64,000 bases of DNA from Pseudosulfitobacter sp. DSM 107133 (GTDB lineage Bacteria > Pseudomonadota > Alphaproteobacteria > Rhodobacterales > Rhodobacteraceae). Every line of letters starts with the position of its first letter. Position 1 is the first letter of the stretch. Below, piece after piece: positions 1 through 9,399 of this stretch. The stretch is from positions 3,534,001 to 3,598,000 of the forward strand of contig NZ_CP085154.1 in assembly GCF_022788695.1 (NCBI RefSeq). Reading direction: 5' to 3'. The position numbers and the translations under genes were made by a program. The notes beneath the pieces are model-generated. The model was not told the origin of the DNA. It saw only the letters and a program-made list of their open reading frames with translations, and ran no database searches.

Positions 1-2313
1 GGTGCGCGCCGAAAAGCGGGTGTCGTAGCGGCCAAAGCTGTAGCCGGGCCAGTCGTCCAGACCGTCACGGCGCAGCACACGCACGTCGCCTTCGATCGCC
101 AGATTGGCCCCCGCCGCGCCAAACAAATACCGAGCGTCGATTTTCAGGGGCGGCGTGTCCGTCAGACGCAGCGGCGCGTCGGGCAGGGCCAGGTCAAAGT
201 CGATGCGCTCGGGCAGGAAATCCTCGACCAGAACGGTCTGGGTGGCCAATGGCGCGGCCTCCAGATCGGACTTCAGGTCCAGCCGCCACGCGCCGCGCGG
301 CACGTCGGTGCCCAGCGGCAGGTTGAACACATGCCCCCCGGCCTGCGCGTTGGTGGACAGCGTGCGGCTGTATTCCACGCCATCGGGGCGGGTCAGGATT
401 GCAGTCAGGGGCAGGCCCTGAATGGCATCCGCCGTGCCGTCACGGGTCAGCGCGGTGACGTTGATCACATCGCCCACGCGATAGGCGCCACGGTCGGTCG
501 CCATGAACGTGTCGATGGGCGGCGCGGGCGGACGGCCCTCGACGCCACGGTCGGACAGATCGAATGCCGGATCGGTCAGCGGCAGAAACGCCATATCCTC
601 GGGGTTCTCGTCGCTGCCGATCTGCGCCACCAGCAGCGCAGGCGCGGATGCGCCGGTGCCACGCACCAGACCGGCATCAAAGGTGGCAAAGCCGTCGGCA
701 CCCGAAGTCACCTGACCCAGCACCACGTTGGCCCGCGACACCAGTGTCAGGGTCACGCCCGCCTGCGCCTGTGCCGTGCCCAGAGAACGGGTCGACACGG
801 TCAGCCCGTCGATGCCCTGCCATGTGGACAGTCCCAGATCTGTCAGCACAAACCACTGGCTGGCCGTCACCGCGTCATAGCCTTCGACATCCGGCTGGCG
901 GGCGGTCAGAACGTAGATGCCGGTGGGCTGCCCTGCCAAAGCGTCGCCCAGTGGCAGGCGGGTGGTGGTGTCGATGTTCAGATCGTTCTGAACCTCGGCA
1001 GTGCCGGTCCAGACCTCCTGGGCGATCTCGTCGGCAAACTGGCGATCCTGATAATAGGACATCGGCGCGCCAAAATAGCTTTCCTGAATGGCACGCAGCA
1101 GGTTGCGGTCGGACACGCGGCGCAGGTCCAGATTAACCTGCGGCATGTTCACGGTTTCAATCGGCAGGGCCGCATCGGCACTGCGCGGCAGCACGTAAGC
1201 GCGGCCCGGAAAACGTACAAGAGGAGCGCGATCTCGTACATAAAGGTTCAGCGTGACATCACGGGCCAGCGTTTCCCCGCTGGCGGCGGGCAGGCCGCTG
1301 CGAAAGGTCACCTCGTAACGTGCGCCGTGCTCAACCCCGTCCAGGCACAGCTGGCGGTCCTCGGCCTGAACCACCAGCCCGTCCACGGCCACGCGCACGA
1401 AAGGTTCGTAATCAACGCCCGAAGCGGCCAGATCTTCGGAAAACTCGGCGCAGATGCGCGGGCTGGCGGCATCGTTGTCCACGCGGTGTTCGACCACGCG
1501 GAACCCGTATTTGCGGATCGCATCCTCAAGGTCCCTGTCAATGTCGTCGCGCGGCTGGATGTCATAGGCCAGACGCAGCGCCGGGATCATGTCGCGGCCA
1601 CGGTTCAGTGCCTCAAGGGCTTCGGCCATGCCTTGCAGAGCGGCGGCGCGGGCTCCGGCACCATCCGCACGCAGATAGGCGTTGATCGTCGCGGGCAGCG
1701 CCTCGCGGCGGGACTGGCGGCGAAAATCAGACGGGTCCGAATTGCCAAGGCGCAGGCCGTGATAGGCCCAGTTTTCCCACAGATCACCCCGGTCGGTCAG
1801 CGCCAGCGCGGCACCCATCCAGCGCATTCCGGTCACACGGTTGTTCTGCCCGAACGCCTTGGACGCGGCATCAAGAAGCTGCTCGGCGCTGCGCCCGTTC
1901 ACCGCAAAGCGGATCGAAAACCCCTCGGCCAGCCTGCGTGCAGCCTCCAGATCACCCGAGCCGAGAAACGCCAGATCAGCGACGCGCGCGGCCTGTTGGG
2001 CCAACACACGCGGGTCGGTCGCGACGCGTTCGGCGGAAAAGGCACCCTCATAGGGCTTGCGTTCGGTCAGGGCGGATTTGGGGAAACAGGCGTTGGACCG
2101 GCTGTTGAATGTAAAACCGACACAGGCGCTGTTGGCATCACAGGCGTTGGTACAGGCCGATTGTGTGGTGTCAAAAAGCGGCGTCAGGTCGGCACCGTAA
2201 AAATCTATGTCGCGCGAATAGACATAGCGATGATCGGGGACAACATCTTGTGCCATCGTGGACGTCACCCACGAAAAGATCAAAGCAGCACAGACCAAAA
2301 CAAAACGTGTCAT
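1..2313 (-). CDS. Alpha-2-macroglobulin family protein (N-terminal 771 codons, 3' end outside window)
   Basis: Bacterial alpha-2-macroglobulins are large periplasmic protease traps. The reading frame is open from an ATG at 2313 to the left edge, so the C-terminal part, including any thioester motif, is not visible. The start is supported by a GGAGGA ribosome site 7 bases upstream. Residues 1-21 form a signal peptide (hydrophobic core, cleavage near MAQD). Residues about 30-80 are Cys-rich (SACTNACDANSACVGF) and look like a PAN/apple domain. Macroglobulin-type beta domains follow, including the stretch DRGAYRVGDVINVTALTRDG typical of MG2 near residue 610. It is transcribed divergently from the histidine kinase gene. 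Family assignment is confident. Whether it is a thioester-containing YfhM type cannot be judged from this fragment. Confidence 0.85.
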   Translation of the reverse strand, partial: MTRFVLVCAALIFSWVTSTMAQDVVPDHRYVYSRDIDFYGADLTPLFDTTQSACTNACDANSACVGFTFNSRSNACFPKSALTERKPYEGAFSAERVATDPRVLAQQAARVADLAFLGSGDLEAARRLAEGFSIRFAVNGRSAEQLLDAASKAFGQNNRVTGMRWMGAALALTDRGDLWENWAYHGLRLGNSDPSDFRRQSRREALPATINAYLRADGAGARAAALQGMAEALEALNRGRDMIPALRLAYDIQPRDDIDRDLEDAIRKYGFRVVEHRVDNDAASPRICAEFSEDLAASGVDYEPFVRVAVDGLVVQAEDRQLCLDGVEHGARYEVTFRSGLPAASGETLARDVTLNLYVRDRAPLVRFPGRAYVLPRSADAALPIETVNMPQVNLDLRRVSDRNLLRAIQESYFGAPMSYYQDRQFADEIAQEVWTGTAEVQNDLNIDTTTRLPLGDALAGQPTGIYVLTARQPDVEGYDAVTASQWFVLTDLGLSTWQGIDGLTVSTRSLGTAQAQAGVTLTLVSRANVVLGQVTSGADGFATFDAGLVRGTGASAPALLVAQIGSDENPEDMAFLPLTDPAFDLSDRGVEGRPPAPPIDTFMATDRGAYRVGDVINVTALTRDGTADAIQGLPLTAILTRPDGVEYSRTLSTNAQAGGHVFNLPLGTDVPRGAWRLDLKSDLEAAPLATQTVLVEDFLPERIDFDLALPDAPLRLTDTPPLKIDARYLFGAAGANLAIEGDVRVLRRDGLDDWPGYSFGRYDTRFSART

Positions 2314-2461
2314 CAAAATATCCTCCGACCTAACAAGGCCCGAGGTTGCCACGCGCGCGCCTGCATTGGCAACGATTCCTACAGAACTTAAGCCGCTCTT
2401 TACCTTGATGGGCGAAACCTGTTGGCGAACGGATTCTGACTCGGACCAATGCGGAGGCACC

Positions 2462-4645
2462 ATGTCGCTGGCCAACAAACTGGCGGAAGAACGGCGTGGC
2501 CGGCTGGCCGCTGAACGGCTGCTTGAGCTCAAGCAATCCGAACTGGCCGCTGCGCGCCGCAAACTGGACCGCCATGCACAGGAGCTGAGCGCCGAGATTG
2601 ACGAAACCCGTGCCGAGGTTGCAACCGTGCGCGATGAAAACATTCGCGTCAAATCCGATCTCAGCGTGGCCCACCACAAGGTAGAAGTGGCCGAGCGGCG
2701 GCTGTGGCATTCCATTGAAACCGTGACTGACGGCTTTGCATTTTTTGACGACACCAACCAGATGCTGGCCGCAAACCGCGCCTACCTGACGATTTTCGAT
2801 GGTATGGAATTGATCCGCCCCGGCGTGAACTACATCACCATCCTGCAAGTATTGACCGACGAAGGGATCGTGAACACCGGCGATATGGCCCCGGATGACT
2901 GGCGCGCCATGATGACGCAGCGGTGGATGGCTCCCTATCCCGAACCGACAACGATCCGGCTGTGGAACGATCAATATGTCAAGCTGATCGACCGCCGTGG
3001 CCCCGGTGGCGATATCGTGTCGCTGGGCCTGAATATCACCGCTACCGTTGTCTATGAGGCGCGGCTGAAGGAAGCCCGCGAAGTGGCGGAATCCGCGAAC
3101 CGGGCCAAATCAGCATTTCTGGCCAATATGAGCCATGAAATACGGACCCCGATGAACGGTGTGGTCGGCATGGCAGACCTGTTGACCGACACCGGCCTGA
3201 ATGAAGAGCAGCGTTTGTATGTCGATACCATCCGCAATTCGGGCGAGGCGTTGTTGACCATTATTAACGACGTTCTGGACTATTCCAAGATCGAGGCGGA
3301 AAAGCTGACGCTGCACCCGGAGCCCTTCGATCTGGAACGCTGTATTCACGAGGTTATCATGCTGTTGCAGCCAGCCGCGCGTGAAAAGGATCTTAAACTT
3401 CTGCTGGATTACGACCTGTTCCTGCCCACCCGCTTTGTCGGAGATCCCGGACGGATCAGGCAGGTTTTGACCAATCTGATCGGCAATGCCGTCAAGTTCA
3501 CATCTGCGGGTCACGTTTTGGTGCGCGTCACCGGCGTGCCCGCCGATCAGGGCGGTATGGGTCAGGTGAACATCGCCATCGAAGACACGGGCATTGGCAT
3601 TCCCGCAGATAAGATCGACCACATATTCGGTGAATTCAATCAGGTCGAAAACGAGCGGAACCGCCAGTTTGACGGCACCGGGTTGGGGCTGGCCATTTCG
3701 CAACGGCTGGTGAAATTAATGGAAGGCAAGGTCTGGGTGACCAGCGAAGAGGGTCAGGGCTCGTGTTTCGGCTTTTCTCTGAACCTTGAGACCGCAGAGC
3801 AAGAGGTGCCACGCCACCCTGCCATTCCCAAAGGGGTGCACCGCGTGATGGTGGTGGACGACATTGCCGCCGACCGTTTGATTCTAGAGCGTCAGATGCA
3901 GATGCTGGGGCTGAACGTGGTATCGTGCAAGGATGGCGCAGGGGCATTGCAAATGTTGAACGACAGCATTGATCTGGTGTTGACCGATCACAACATGCCC
4001 GACATGGACGGGCTGGAATTGGCACAGGCAATCCACAACGCGGGCCACCAGATGCCCGTGATTCTGCTCAGCACCAATCCCGGCTACGCCGACCGTGACC
4101 CCGCACGCAAATACCTGCACGCCCTGATGCAAAAACCGGTGCCGCGCCGCGAATTGTTCACCATGCTGGAAACCTTGGGCCCGATCGCACCGCCCAAGGC
4201 CGAGATGCCCGAGCCGAAGGCAACCAGCTTGCGCAAAATGCGCGTGATGGCGGCCGAAGACAACAAGACGAACCAACTTGTGCTGCGCAAGATGCTGGCA
4301 CATCTGAACATCGACCTGCAATTCGCCAACAACGGTGAGGAGGCCGTGGCGCTGTTCCAAAGTTTCGCGCCCGATCTGGTCTTTATGGATATTTCAATGC
4401 CCAAGATGGACGGCAAGGACGCCACCCGCGCCATCCGCGCGCTGGAAGCCGAAAGCGGAACCGCGGTGCCCGTGGTGGCCCTGACCGCACATGCGATGGA
4501 TGAGGAAGAAGCCACAATCATGGCCGCGGGCCTGAACCATTATCTGACCAAACCCCTGCGCAAGAACGCGCTGGAAAATCAGGTTCTGGCCGCCTGTCCC
4601 GAGGGGGTGCAGCCCCCCCTTTCCCAACAGGCGCAGGCCAGCTGA
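2462..4645 (+). CDS. Hybrid sensor histidine kinase with two receiver domains
   Basis: The protein has 727 residues and no transmembrane segment, so it is probably cytoplasmic. The order is an N-terminal coiled coil (about 1-85), a PAS-like domain (about 88-190), HisKA with the phospho-acceptor motif SHEIRTPMNG near residue 225, HATPase_c with DTGIGIP and GTGLGLAISQRL, a first receiver (MVVDDIAADR, acceptor in LTDHNMPDMDG) and a second receiver (AAEDNKTNQ, acceptor in FMDISMPKMDG). The ATG at 2462 has GCGGAGG just upstream. An in-frame extension to 2258 would run through the divergent alpha-2-macroglobulin promoter and was not used. No response regulator gene is adjacent, so its partner is unknown. 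The last codons contain a G5/C6 hairpin (about 4604-4619) that could act as a weak terminator. Confidence 0.9.
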   Translation: MSLANKLAEERRGRLAAERLLELKQSELAAARRKLDRHAQELSAEIDETRAEVATVRDENIRVKSDLSVAHHKVEVAERRLWHSIETVTDGFAFFDDTNQMLAANRAYLTIFDGMELIRPGVNYITILQVLTDEGIVNTGDMAPDDWRAMMTQRWMAPYPEPTTIRLWNDQYVKLIDRRGPGGDIVSLGLNITATVVYEARLKEAREVAESANRAKSAFLANMSHEIRTPMNGVVGMADLLTDTGLNEEQRLYVDTIRNSGEALLTIINDVLDYSKIEAEKLTLHPEPFDLERCIHEVIMLLQPAAREKDLKLLLDYDLFLPTRFVGDPGRIRQVLTNLIGNAVKFTSAGHVLVRVTGVPADQGGMGQVNIAIEDTGIGIPADKIDHIFGEFNQVENERNRQFDGTGLGLAISQRLVKLMEGKVWVTSEEGQGSCFGFSLNLETAEQEVPRHPAIPKGVHRVMVVDDIAADRLILERQMQMLGLNVVSCKDGAGALQMLNDSIDLVLTDHNMPDMDGLELAQAIHNAGHQMPVILLSTNPGYADRDPARKYLHALMQKPVPRRELFTMLETLGPIAPPKAEMPEPKATSLRKMRVMAAEDNKTNQLVLRKMLAHLNIDLQFANNGEEAVALFQSFAPDLVFMDISMPKMDGKDATRAIRALEAESGTAVPVVALTAHAMDEEEATIMAAGLNHYLTKPLRKNALENQVLAACPEGVQPPLSQQAQAS

Positions 4646-4651
4646 AACCGC

Positions 4652-5425
4652 TTAGGTTTCAGGGTAAGGGCGCACAAAAACGGGAGCGTCCGGCTTGGAC
4701 AGATCGGGCTGATAAGCATAGCCGCCACTGTCGAAACCTGTCAGCGTCGCGGGGTCTGTCAGCCGGTTTTGCACCACAAAGCGCGCCATCGCGCCGCGTG
4801 CTTTCTTGGCAAAAAAGCTGACGATTTTCGGACCCTGCCCTTTGTCCTCCATGAACTGCGGTGTAATCACCCGCAGCTTTAACGACTTGAGTGCGACGGC
4901 ACCGAAATATTCCTGACTGGCGCAGTTCACCAGAACATCGCTGTTTACCGCTTCGGCCTGAGCATTCAACGCCTTGGACAGGTCATCGCGCCAATAGTCA
5001 TACAGATTTTTGCCCCGCCGCGTCTTCAGGCGGCTGCCCATCTCAAGCCGATAGGGCTGGATCGCGTCGCGCGGGCGCAACACTCCATACAGCCCAGACA
5101 GAATGCGCAGATGCTCTTGCGCCCAATCCATCTCGTCTGCATCCAGCGAAGCCGCGTCCAACCCCTGATAGGTGTCGCCGGCAAATGCCAGCGCGGCAGG
5201 GCGCAGGGCCTCGGCTTCGGGATCAGCGGCAAAAGCTTGGAACCGGTCACGGTTCAGACGGGCCAGATCGTCCGACAGATGCATCAGCGCCTTGAGATCG
5301 CCCAGGGTCAGATTGCGCGCGGTCCTGGCCAGCCGCACCGCGTCTTCCTGCATTGCGGGCGCAGTCATGTCCATGTCGCTCTCGGTCCAGTCCAACCGCT
5401 TGGCAGGCGAAATCACAACCAGCAT
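4652..5425 (-). CDS. yaaA: Peroxide stress protein YaaA (DUF328/UPF0246)
   Basis: A 257-residue cytoplasmic protein. It begins MLVVISPAKRLDW, the signature opening of YaaA, which in E. coli limits free iron and DNA damage during hydrogen peroxide stress. Further family motifs are LSGLYGVLRP, SRLKTRRGKNLYDYW and VNCASQEYF. The start at 5425 follows AGGAGA with 7 bases spacing and matches the usual family N-terminus. An upstream ATG at 5449 would add eight residues without support. The gene runs convergent with the histidine kinase, with a 6-base gap, and divergent from the glutathione transferase gene. Confidence 0.93.
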   Translation of the reverse strand: MLVVISPAKRLDWTESDMDMTAPAMQEDAVRLARTARNLTLGDLKALMHLSDDLARLNRDRFQAFAADPEAEALRPAALAFAGDTYQGLDAASLDADEMDWAQEHLRILSGLYGVLRPRDAIQPYRLEMGSRLKTRRGKNLYDYWRDDLSKALNAQAEAVNSDVLVNCASQEYFGAVALKSLKLRVITPQFMEDKGQGPKIVSFFAKKARGAMARFVVQNRLTDPATLTGFDSGGYAYQPDLSKPDAPVFVRPYPET

Positions 5426-5569
5426 CTGTTTGTCTCCTATGGTTTGCACCTGACCTAATCCGATGGGACGCGAAGGTCCAGATCACGGGAAGACCACCGA
5501 GGTACTGCCAGAAATTGTCACCACCCTGCGTTATCCCGATGACACTGAAACAAGACCAAAGGAACTCCC

Positions 5570-6181
5570 ATGCTCACGCTCTATCACGGCCCCAACACCC
5601 GCTCGTCCTCGATCATCCAGCTGTTGATCGAAATGGATGTCCTTGACCAGGTCGACATTCGCGTTGTCGGTTTGGTGCGTCAGGGGCAATTCGGCACCCC
5701 TGATCCGGCCAATCCCCATCCCGAAGGCAAGGTGCCCTTTCTGGATCATGACGGCACCCTGATCCGCGAAAGAAACGCGATTATCCTGTATTTGACCGAC
5801 CTTTTCGCCAACCCGATGGGCGTGCAAATCGGTGACGCGCGGCGGGGCAGTTACCTCAGCTGGCTGGCCTATTACGGCAATGTGTTTGAACCGGTGATGG
5901 TCGCCCATATCGCGCAGATCGAGCATCCCGCCTTTCACAGCACGTTCCGCGGCCCTCAAGAGCTTTATGCCAGTCTCGCCCGGACGCTGGCACACCAGCC
6001 TTATCTGTTGGGTGACACCTATAGTGCCGCTGATCTGCTGATGGTGTCGCCGTTCCTGTTCATGCCGGAATTCGCACCCGATAATGCACAGGTCACAGCC
6101 TGGATCGAACGGTGCGGCGCGCGTCCGTCGATCAAGATGATGAAAGAGTATGACGCCGATTTGTTGGAAACGGCTGCTTAA
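5570..6181 (+). CDS. Glutathione S-transferase family protein
   Basis: 203 residues, the normal size for a bacterial cytosolic GST. The N-terminal thioredoxin-like half holds LYHGPNTRSS (probable glutathione-activating Ser/Asn region) and the cis-proline and Glu/Arg stretch GKVPFLDHDGTLIRERNAI. The C-terminal half is alpha-helical with YSAADLLMVSPF, the N-capping box of GST domain II. An AAGGA ribosome site precedes the ATG. The stop overlaps the stop of convergent recQ by 4 bases. Substrate unknown. Confidence 0.88.
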   Translation: MLTLYHGPNTRSSSIIQLLIEMDVLDQVDIRVVGLVRQGQFGTPDPANPHPEGKVPFLDHDGTLIRERNAIILYLTDLFANPMGVQIGDARRGSYLSWLAYYGNVFEPVMVAHIAQIEHPAFHSTFRGPQELYASLARTLAHQPYLLGDTYSAADLLMVSPFLFMPEFAPDNAQVTAWIERCGARPSIKMMKEYDADLLETAA

Positions 6182-8220
6182 CCTTCGGACAACACAGCCA
6201 GGAACGCCGCGCCAAATCTTTCGGCGCGGCGTTCACCCAACAGACGTTCCAGCGCTTGGGGGTCGGCACTGCGCATTTGCGCCACCTTCGCCAGTTGCGC
6301 GGCGGAACAGCTTAGCGGCTTGTCGGTCCCCGCAGACCCGCGCGCCAGTTGCGCCTGCGCGTCCATCAGCTGATCATAAACCGTTCCCGCAGGCCGCCCC
6401 GCCAGTTTGCGCCGCGTCGGGTGCACGTCCTCTGCGGCGCCGTTGATGACCTGCAAGAACGTATCGCCATAGCGTTCAAGTTTCTTGGCCCCGACACCGC
6501 TGATCCCCGCCATCGCGTCCAGCGTGGCAGGGCGGGTTTCGGCCATTTCGATCAGCGTGCGGTCCGTGAAAATCACATAGGCAGGCACCCGTGCTGCCTC
6601 GGCCAGCGCCCGGCGCTGCGCCTTGAGCGCGCTCAGCAGCGGCGCGTCTTCTTCCGACACCATTTCCTTGACCGCCGGCCGACGGTTGGTGCCCGCGCTG
6701 CGGATGCTGTCACGGCGCAGGTTGATCGTGGTTTCGTCCCGCAGGATCGGCAGGGCCGCGTCGGTCATCCGCAGCGCGCCATGGCGGGTGGGATCGGGGC
6801 GGATCAGGTCGTGGCCCATCATCTGCCGGAAGACCGCCTGCCACTGGCGTTTGTCGTATTCCTTGCCAACGCCATAGGTCGGCAGGCTGTCATGCCCGCG
6901 CTGCGCGATCTTGTCGGTGCGGTTGCCCAGCAGGATATCGATCAGATGGCCCGCGCCGAACCATTCGTCCGTGCGCAGCATCGCGGACAGCGCCTTGCGC
7001 ACCGCCGTTGTGCCGTCGAACACCTCGGCGGGCTTGTCGCAGAGATCACAACTGCCACAGGTCACGTCGGTTTCACCAAAGTAGCCCAGCAGCGTCTTGC
7101 GCCGACACTCCAGCGCCTCGGCCAGACCCAGCAGCGCGTTCAGCCGCCCGTGATCGGCAGCGCGGCGTTCGGGCGGGGCCAACCCCTCGTCAATTTGCGA
7201 CCGGCGCAGTTTGATGTCATCGGGACCGAACAGGGTCAGCGTTTCGGCAGGGGCACCATCACGGCCCGCGCGGCCGATCTCCTGATAATAGGCCTCGATG
7301 CTTTTGGGCAGGTCGGCGTGGGCGACCCAGCGGATGTCGGGCTTGTCGATGCCCATGCCAAAGGCGACGGTGGCGACAACGATCAACCCGTCCTCTTGCT
7401 GGAACCGGCGTTCGGCGATGCGGCGGTCTTCGGCGTCCATACCGCCATGATAATGGATCGCACCATGGCCCGCGTCGCGCAGCGCCTGCGCCAGCGTTTC
7501 GGTCTTGGCCCGCGTGCCGCAGTAAACGATGCCCGACTGTCCCTTGCGCGCGGCGGCAAAGTTCAGGATTTGCGCCCGCGGCCCGTCCTTGGCGGAAAAG
7601 GCCAGATGGATGTTGGGCCGGTCGAACCCGCGCAAAAAGGCACGCGGCGGTTCCCCGTCGAACAGCTTTTGCACGATCTCGGCCTGGGTTTCGATGTCGG
7701 CGGTCGCTGTAAACGCCGCCAGCGGCACGTTCAGGGTGCGGCGCAATTCGCCGATGCGCAGATAGTCGGGGCGGAAATCATGACCCCACTGGCTGACGCA
7801 ATGGGCCTCGTCCACGGCGATCATCGACACGCCGATGCGGCGCAACATGCCCATGGCCGACCCTGCGGCCAGCCGTTCGGGCGCCATATACAGCAGCTTC
7901 AACTCACCGCGCTCCAGCGCCTCCCACACGGCATCGGTTTCCTCGGGCGTATTGCCCGAGGTCAGCGCCCCCGCCGACACCCCCGCCTCTTGCAGCGCGC
8001 GCACCTGGTCGCGCATCAGGGCGATCAGGGGAGAAATCACCACCGTGACCCCCTCGCGCATCAGCGCAGGCAATTGGAAACACAACGATTTGCCGCCACC
8101 CGTGGGCATGATGGCCAACACGTTTTCGCCGTTCGCCACGGCATGCACGATCTCTTCCTGCCCGGGACGGAAAGCGTCAAAGCCGAAAACTTCGGACAAA
8201 AGCGTGGCAGCGCCTGTCAT
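6178..8220 (-). CDS. recQ: ATP-dependent DNA helicase RecQ
   Basis: A 680-residue 3'-5' superfamily 2 helicase acting in recombination and replication repair. Visible motifs are the Q-motif region FGFDAFRPGQEEIV, Walker A MPTGGGKSLCFQLPA, the DEAH box AVDEAHCVSQWGHDFRPDY, motif V/VI (FGMGIDKPDIRWVAH, QEIGRAGRDG), the RecQ zinc-binding cysteines (CRRKTLLGYFGE, CGSCDLC), a winged helix and a C-terminal HRDC domain (about 525-600) with an extra helical tail. The start follows AAGG with 7 bases spacing. It is a full-length RecQ with all catalytic motifs present. Confidence 0.96.
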   Translation of the reverse strand: MTGAATLLSEVFGFDAFRPGQEEIVHAVANGENVLAIMPTGGGKSLCFQLPALMREGVTVVISPLIALMRDQVRALQEAGVSAGALTSGNTPEETDAVWEALERGELKLLYMAPERLAAGSAMGMLRRIGVSMIAVDEAHCVSQWGHDFRPDYLRIGELRRTLNVPLAAFTATADIETQAEIVQKLFDGEPPRAFLRGFDRPNIHLAFSAKDGPRAQILNFAAARKGQSGIVYCGTRAKTETLAQALRDAGHGAIHYHGGMDAEDRRIAERRFQQEDGLIVVATVAFGMGIDKPDIRWVAHADLPKSIEAYYQEIGRAGRDGAPAETLTLFGPDDIKLRRSQIDEGLAPPERRAADHGRLNALLGLAEALECRRKTLLGYFGETDVTCGSCDLCDKPAEVFDGTTAVRKALSAMLRTDEWFGAGHLIDILLGNRTDKIAQRGHDSLPTYGVGKEYDKRQWQAVFRQMMGHDLIRPDPTRHGALRMTDAALPILRDETTINLRRDSIRSAGTNRRPAVKEMVSEEDAPLLSALKAQRRALAEAARVPAYVIFTDRTLIEMAETRPATLDAMAGISGVGAKKLERYGDTFLQVINGAAEDVHPTRRKLAGRPAGTVYDQLMDAQAQLARGSAGTDKPLSCSAAQLAKVAQMRSADPQALERLLGERRAERFGAAFLAVLSEG

Positions 8221-8308
8221 ATTGAAACCTTGATGTGAATTGTCTGCTCTTTTGATGCAGAGTCACACACTAAGATTCCGTGAACAAGGTCTGCTGCTTC
8301 TCTGGTTC

Positions 8309-8353
8309 AAAAAAATCCCGGGGGCGGCGCGCAGCGCCGGGGGCAGAGCCCCC
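8309..8353 (-). terminator. Rho-independent terminator of the yggT gene, tandem hairpins
   Basis: On the minus strand, GGGGGC-tct-GCCCCC is followed by GGCGC-tgc-GCGCC, then GCCCCCGGGA and seven T residues (complement of the A-run at 8309-8315). It starts a few bases after the yggT stop codon. The two hairpins share pairing partners, so a longer combined stem is also possible. Confidence 0.75.
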
Positions 8354-8361
8354 GAACCCGC

Positions 8362-8652
8362 CTAATAGTAAAACGCACCGGCGTTGTTCATCAGCACGAT
8401 CCGCAACACGGCGACACCAACCAGCAGCACCAGCGGCGCCAGATCCAGCCCCCCCATAGGCGGCAGGATTTGGCGGATGCGGCTATAGACCGGCTCCAGC
8501 AAACGGTTCAGCCCGTACCAGATTTGCGCCACGACCGGCTGGCGCAGGTTCAACACCTGGAAATTGATCAGCCAGCTCATCACCACATGGGCAATGATGA
8601 AGAACCACACGATATTCAGCAGCAGCATCAGGATTTGGAACAACGATTGCAT
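8362..8652 (-). CDS. YggT family membrane protein
   Basis: A 96-residue inner-membrane protein with two hydrophobic segments (about residues 3-26 and 65-90) separated by a loop holding RQPVVAQIWYGLNRLLEPVY, characteristic of YggT/YlmG proteins. The family is linked to osmotic shock resistance and to membrane or division functions, and its biochemical role is unsettled. The ATG at 8652 has AGAGG 9 bases upstream. A GTG at 8661 would overlap that site. The gene stands alone, with its own terminator downstream. Confidence 0.87.
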   Translation of the reverse strand: MQSLFQILMLLLNIVWFFIIAHVVMSWLINFQVLNLRQPVVAQIWYGLNRLLEPVYSRIRQILPPMGGLDLAPLVLLVGVAVLRIVLMNNAGAFYY

Positions 8653-8775
8653 CGGACTCACCTCTTTGGTTGCCCTTCAACTAGTCATGCGCCGGCAAAA
8701 GGGCAAGTCTGCCGCGAGGTGATGGTTGACAGCGTGGCCACGCTGCACTGAACAGGGCAAAAAGGAGCCACGCCC

Positions 8776-9333
8776 ATGTTCCCCTTCGTCCGTCTGTTCA
8801 AAGATATCCTGATGGCCCGTCGGCTGCCGCCATTGGCCAACTTCAACGACGTTCATATCAGCCGGCATATCTGCTGGCCGTGGGACATCGACATGTTCGG
8901 CGAACTGAACAACGGGCGCACCCTGACGCTCTATGATCTGGGCCGGTTGGCGATGGCGCAGCGCGGCGGGTTGGTCGCGGTTCTGTTCAGGAACAAATGG
9001 GCGCTGACAATGGCCGGCGCTTCGGTGCGCTATCGCCGCCGCATCACCATGTTCGAACGGTTCACGATGAAATCACGGCTGGTGTGCTGGGATGACCGGT
9101 TCATGTATCTGGAGCAGTCGATGTGGAAGACCAACGGCGAATGCGCCAGCCATGTGCTGTACCGCTCTGCCTTGTTGGAGAATGGCCGCGCCATCAATCC
9201 CGCCCGCGCCGCCGAAGCGCTGGGGCACAGCCCCGTCAGCCCACCGGTTCCCGACTGGATCGCAGCGTGGATCGACGCCGAAGCAACACGTCCATGGCCC
9301 CCCATGCAGGACGAGATTGCGCACCCTGCGTAA
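8776..9333 (+). CDS. Acyl-CoA thioesterase, hotdog fold (4HBT/THEM6-like)
   Basis: 185 residues. The motif ISRHICWPWDIDMFGELNNGRTLTLYDLGR corresponds to the catalytic start of 4-hydroxybenzoyl-CoA-thioesterase-like hotdog proteins, in which an Asp/Asn in the 'D.ND...YL' region takes part in catalysis. The remaining beta strands (RYRRRITMFERFTMKSRL, FMYLEQSMW) fit the fold. The start has AAAGGAG upstream. The substrate cannot be read from sequence. It is a monocistronic gene between yggT and an MFS gene. Confidence 0.8.
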   Translation: MFPFVRLFKDILMARRLPPLANFNDVHISRHICWPWDIDMFGELNNGRTLTLYDLGRLAMAQRGGLVAVLFRNKWALTMAGASVRYRRRITMFERFTMKSRLVCWDDRFMYLEQSMWKTNGECASHVLYRSALLENGRAINPARAAEALGHSPVSPPVPDWIAAWIDAEATRPWPPMQDEIAHPA

Positions 9334-9399
9334 ACCTTTCCTTGCCTATGCCCTCCGGCCCTGTTTCTAATCGCGGCAACAACTGGGCTGGGGACGGAA

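Noticed and set aside
331..2391. 686-codon plus-strand open frame
   Set aside because: It is antisense to the alpha-2-macroglobulin gene. The minus-strand frame has a signal peptide, a ribosome site and recognisable domains, while the plus-strand product is low-complexity Gly/Ala/Arg/Gln with no family features.
6349..8238. 629-codon plus-strand open frame
   Set aside because: Mirror frame of recQ. The helicase motifs are all on the minus strand.
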